Of a DNA stretch of 7,867 bases, positions 5,719 to 7,867 are shown in pieces. The notes below the pieces were generated by a model. It was given only the letters and a program-made list of their open reading frames with translations. It was not told the origin of the DNA and did no database searches. The first letter of the stretch is position 1. Each line of letters begins with the position of its first letter. The translations under genes were made by a program, and so were the position numbers. Source of the stretch: Gammaproteobacteria bacterium (lineage in GTDB: Bacteria; Pseudomonadota; Gammaproteobacteria; Pseudomonadales; UBA3067); assembly GCA_019090565.1 (NCBI GenBank), contig JAHRVS010000216.1:1-7867 (forward strand), read 5' to 3'.

Positions 5719-6246
5719 ATGAGCGTCTATTTAATTGATAATGATTCGTTTTTTGGCTACCGGGTTCGTCGTGTAATCGGGGGTGTTCCCCATCAGCACT
5801 ATTTCTCTCTTTTGGGAAATGGCAAAAGGCTGAAGGGTAAAGATAGGGCGGTGGTGGAATCCAGCGCCGAGAAGCTGGATTTAAAGTTAGAAAAACAACA
5901 AACGAAAGCGCGTCGTTCTCGGGAGAGGGAAAGCATTCCGAGTAATCGTGCTGGAGATCCTTTGGGGGTAAAAGGCATTAGCGTGCGTAGTAAGCGCACC
6001 GTTCGCGGAGCAAAAAGCTACGACTATACGGTGTTTCAGGTGAACTGCATGTCGAAGATAGAAGAGAAGCCCGTTTGTACCACATTTTCGATTGATGCGC
6101 ATGGTTGGGAAGGCGCCTGGTTGCAGGCGGTTCGGTTTTATGCGAAGCACAAGGGCTTGCGCCAATACGGGCACCTTGTTGAGCGGATACCTTCGCAGCA
6201 AAAAGCTAAAAAGATTCTAAAACAAAAGGCACGTAAAGCGGGCTAG
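5719..6246 (+). CDS. Basic protein with AP2-like DNA-binding sequence, function unknown
   Basis: The 175-aa product is very rich in Lys and Arg and has no signal peptide or membrane segment. Residues 83-147 (GVKGISVRSKR, then FQVNC, then CTTFSIDAHGWEGAWLQAVRFYAKHKG) follow the layout of AP2/integrase-type three-strand-plus-helix DNA-binding domains: G-V-x-G-I, basic strands, F-S-I, then an A-W-x-x-A-V helix. Residues 11-60 (FFGYRVRRVIGGVPHQHYFSL, then SSAEKLDLKLEKQ) may be a second, diverged copy of the same unit, joined by a basic linker (60-75). The C-terminus is a lysine-rich tail. The ATG follows AAGGG at only 3 nt, a tight but usable site. Nearby is no integrase or other mobile gene, so a chromosomal DNA-binding or nucleoid role is possible. 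The fold is suggested from pattern only. Confidence 0.7.
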   Translation: MSVYLIDNDSFFGYRVRRVIGGVPHQHYFSLLGNGKRLKGKDRAVVESSAEKLDLKLEKQQTKARRSRERESIPSNRAGDPLGVKGISVRSKRTVRGAKSYDYTVFQVNCMSKIEEKPVCTTFSIDAHGWEGAWLQAVRFYAKHKGLRQYGHLVERIPSQQKAKKILKQKARKAG

Positions 6247-6260
6247 TATTTAGGCAGGAG

Positions 6261-6283
6261 GGGGCCGTAGGGCCCCTGTTTTT
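6261..6283 (+). terminator. Intrinsic terminator of the AP2-like gene
   Basis: GGGGCC (6261-6266) pairs perfectly with GGCCCC (6271-6276) over a GTAG tetraloop, followed by TG and five T (6279-6283). The outer G6260-T6277 wobble extends it. It lies 15 nt after the stop at 6246. The T-run overlaps the folE stop codon on the other strand. Read from the folE side no T-run follows, so it works mainly for plus-strand transcripts. Confidence 0.85.
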
Positions 6284-6824
6284 AGTTATTGATCAGGGAT
6301 AAAAACTCTGCGCGAGTGCGATGATCTTCTCTCAGTCTTCCTAGCATCACAGATGTTTTCATCATGGAGTTTTGTTTTTCTACGCCGCGCATCATCATGC
6401 ACATGTGTTTGGCTTCAACAATAACGGCGACGCCGGATGCGTCGGTCACGGTCATTATGGCCTCAGCAATTTCTTTGGTGAGGTTTTCTTGGATTTGAAG
6501 CCGTCTGGCGAACATGTCGACAATTCGCGCTATTTTTGAAAGCCCTATTACCTTCCCTGTAGGGAGGTAGCCTACGTGGCATTTGCCAATGAATGGTAGC
6601 AGGTGGTGCTCGCATAATGAGTAGAGTTCGATGTTGTTTACAACAACTAGCTCATCGGTGTCTGATGGGAAAATGGCACCATTGACGACTTCAGTCAGGG
6701 TTTTATCGTAACCGTGAGTGAGATACTGAAAGGCTTTTGCCGCTCGTTTGGGGGTATCGATGAGGCCGGGTCGGTTAATATCTTCACCGGTTGCCTTGAT
6801 GATGGCCGCGTAAGATTTTTCCAT
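6282..6824 (-). CDS. folE: GTP cyclohydrolase I
   Basis: FolE converts GTP to 7,8-dihydroneopterin triphosphate and formate, the first step of folate synthesis and also of the 7-deazapurine (preQ0/preQ1, queuosine) route; it is a cytoplasmic, zinc-dependent decamer. The 180-aa product is at the short end of the family (E. coli 222 aa), lacking the N-terminal extension. Zinc ligands are Cys71 and His74 in SLCEHHLLPF and Cys142 in HMCMMMRGVEKQ. Catalytic histidines are His73 and His140. IGLSKIARIVDMFARRLQIQE (94-114) is typical. The start at 6824 has a modest site (CAGG, 4 nt away). It is divergent from prmB across 156 nt, a neighbourhood that I recall for Pseudomonas folE2, so more than one folE copy may exist. 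Confidence 0.95.
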   Translation of the reverse strand: MEKSYAAIIKATGEDINRPGLIDTPKRAAKAFQYLTHGYDKTLTEVVNGAIFPSDTDELVVVNNIELYSLCEHHLLPFIGKCHVGYLPTGKVIGLSKIARIVDMFARRLQIQENLTKEIAEAIMTVTDASGVAVIVEAKHMCMMMRGVEKQNSMMKTSVMLGRLREDHRTRAEFLSLINN

Positions 6825-6890
6825 CTTGCCTGTGTCTCGTATTTGGTTTCGATTTTGTTAAATGAAGCTCCGAATCATACCCGCTATGGG

Positions 6891-6904
6891 GGTTGTGCAC
6901 CACC
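6891..6904. promoter_or_regulatory. Near-palindrome GGTTGTGCACCACC between folE and prmB
   Basis: The sequence has two-fold symmetry (GGT-n-GTGCAC-n-ACC) apart from one symmetric pair. It lies 67 bp upstream of the folE start and 77 bp upstream of the prmB start, where a regulator could affect both. No known motif is claimed. Confidence 0.3.
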
Positions 6905-6945
6905 ATACTTTAATTTTCGATGCGCTGAATTGGTTAAACATCAGG

Positions 6946-6972
6946 TATACTGAACGCTTTTCTAGAGGAGGG
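6946..6972 (+). promoter_or_regulatory. prmB -10 box and strong Shine-Dalgarno
   Basis: TATACT (6946-6951, 5 of 6 to TATAAT) would start transcription near 6958; no good -35 is seen (CTGAAT at 6925-6930 has a 15-bp spacer). AGGAGGG (6966-6972), 8 nt before GTG 6981, is a near-ideal ribosome-binding site and decides the prmB start. Confidence 0.5.
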
Positions 6973-6980
6973 TGCGCTCA

Positions 6981-7867
6981 GTGCAAGTAAACGAGTCAGA
7001 AGCAGTGGAAGGCCTTCAAACCGTTGTTGATTTTTTGCGCTGGACTGCTAGCTGTTTGGAGCGCAGTAAGGTTTATTTAGGGCACGGTACCGATAATCCG
7101 TGGGATGAGGCGCTTGCTTTGGTTTTGCCATCGTTGCACCTGCCGATTGATATTGATTCGCAGTTGTTGTATGCCCGCCTAACTCTATCAGAGCGCAAGT
7201 GCTTGGCTGAGCGGGTGCGGCTTCGAATAGAAGAGCATGTCCCAACACCTTATTTAACCAATAAAGCCTGGTTTGGCGGCATGGAGTTTTTTGTCGACGA
7301 ACGTGTATTGATTCCACGCTCCCCTCTGGCAGAATTTCTGCAAGAGGGCTTGCCAAGCTGGTTTGGAGAAGAAGGGCCGGCTTCTATTTTAGAGTTATGT
7401 ACCGGCAGTGGCTGTATTGCCATACTCGCAGCTCTGACCTACCCTGAAGTAAATGTGTTGGCTTCTGATATCTCTAGGGAGGCGCTTGATGTTGCAAAAA
7501 TCAACCGTTCTGCATATAACCTTGATGAAGGTTTAACATTAATCGAGTCGGATCTTTTTGACGGATTAACAGACGCTCGGTTTGATCTGGTTGTCAGCAA
7601 CCCGCCCTATGTTGGCGCTGATGAAATGGCATCGATCCCCAAAGAGTATCAGCATGAGCCAACCCTTGCCTTAGCAGCAGGGGATGACGGCCTGGATATT
7701 GTGTCGCGAATATTAGCGCAAGCGGATAAATATCTAACCGAAGAAGGCTTGCTGGTGGTGGAGGTAGGTAATTCTGACGAAGCACTGCAAGCACGTTATC
7801 CCACGGTGCCGTTCTTGTGGCTTGATTTTGAACACGGCGGCCATGGTGTTTTTGCTTTGACGGCAAA
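6981..7867 (+). CDS. prmB: 50S ribosomal protein L3 glutamine methyltransferase PrmB (3' end cut by the window)
   Basis: PrmB transfers a methyl group from S-adenosylmethionine to a glutamine side chain of ribosomal protein L3 (Gln150 in E. coli) during 50S assembly. Reading from GTG 6981 gives 295 codons with no stop before the window ends; E. coli PrmB is about 310 aa, so only the tail is missing. The N-terminal helical domain has YLGHGTDNPWDEAL (32-45). YLTNKAWFGGMEFFVDERVL and IPRSP lead into the methyltransferase domain. SAM-binding motif I is LELCTGSGC (137-145), the acidic ribose contact is probably SDIS (162-165), and the catalytic NPPY is at 207-210. A nearly adjacent in-frame GTG at 6972 overlaps the ribosome-binding site and is rejected as start. 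aroC often follows prmB in gammaproteobacteria. Confidence 0.95.
   Translation, partial: MQVNESEAVEGLQTVVDFLRWTASCLERSKVYLGHGTDNPWDEALALVLPSLHLPIDIDSQLLYARLTLSERKCLAERVRLRIEEHVPTPYLTNKAWFGGMEFFVDERVLIPRSPLAEFLQEGLPSWFGEEGPASILELCTGSGCIAILAALTYPEVNVLASDISREALDVAKINRSAYNLDEGLTLIESDLFDGLTDARFDLVVSNPPYVGADEMASIPKEYQHEPTLALAAGDDGLDIVSRILAQADKYLTEEGLLVVEVGNSDEALQARYPTVPFLWLDFEHGGHGVFALTA

Noticed and set aside
6714..6953. Plus-strand open frame across the folE 5' end and promoter region
   Set aside because: It mostly overlaps folE antisense, has no recognisable domain and runs through the divergent promoter region.
6972..6974. In-frame GTG as an upstream prmB start
   Set aside because: It overlaps the AGGAGGG ribosome-binding site, which is placed for GTG 6981.
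7048..7866. Minus-strand open frames at 7048-7356 and 7594-7866
   Set aside because: They are antisense to a complete, well-conserved PrmB reading frame.

Overview
The window reads as ordinary chromosomal DNA from a free-living gammaproteobacterium. The ABC transporter pair, QueF, CnoX/YbbN, FolE and PrmB all resemble the gammaproteobacterial forms. The moderate G+C content, TTG/GTG starts and short lineage-specific genes would fit a marine group such as the Cellvibrionales, but that placement is inference. I see no tRNA, rRNA, CRISPR array, insertion sequence, phage gene or recognisable defence system.

Layout. Positions 3-1827 hold an ABC-2 exporter, yadG (ATPase) and yadH (permease), separated by an unusually long 127-nt gap. 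A candidate terminator and a leader that can fold into two nested stems (1881-1941) follow. Next is queF (1969-2799), the long two-domain reductase that makes preQ1 for queuosine tRNA modification. A small exported protein of unknown function (2815-3291, minus strand) converges on queF with only 15 nt between the stop codons. A 413-nt gene-poor stretch follows, ending in a perfect TATAAT box that sits inside an inverted repeat. It leads to a short Sel1-repeat protein (3705-4286, TTG start).

After a promoter region carrying a run of nine C comes cnoX (4436-5320), a thioredoxin-TPR co-chaperone that here keeps a CxxC active site. A 398-nt stretch (5321-5718) has alternative hairpins, one weak small ORF and a 10-bp palindrome. 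It precedes a basic protein with AP2-like sequence (5719-6246), closed by a strong intrinsic terminator whose T-run overlaps the end of folE. folE (6282-6824, minus strand, GTP cyclohydrolase I) is divergent from prmB (6981 to the window end, incomplete), the ribosomal protein L3 glutamine methyltransferase.

How the genes relate. folE and queF encode the first and last enzymes of the GTP-to-preQ1 route (folE also feeds folate), but they lie over 3 kb apart on opposite strands, so this is not an operon. queF modifies tRNA and prmB modifies the ribosome, so both support translation; cnoX supports protein folding. The least explained items are the structured queF leader, the AP2-like basic protein, the small exported protein, the Sel1 protein and the C9 tract. 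None of them amounts to a demonstrated new system.
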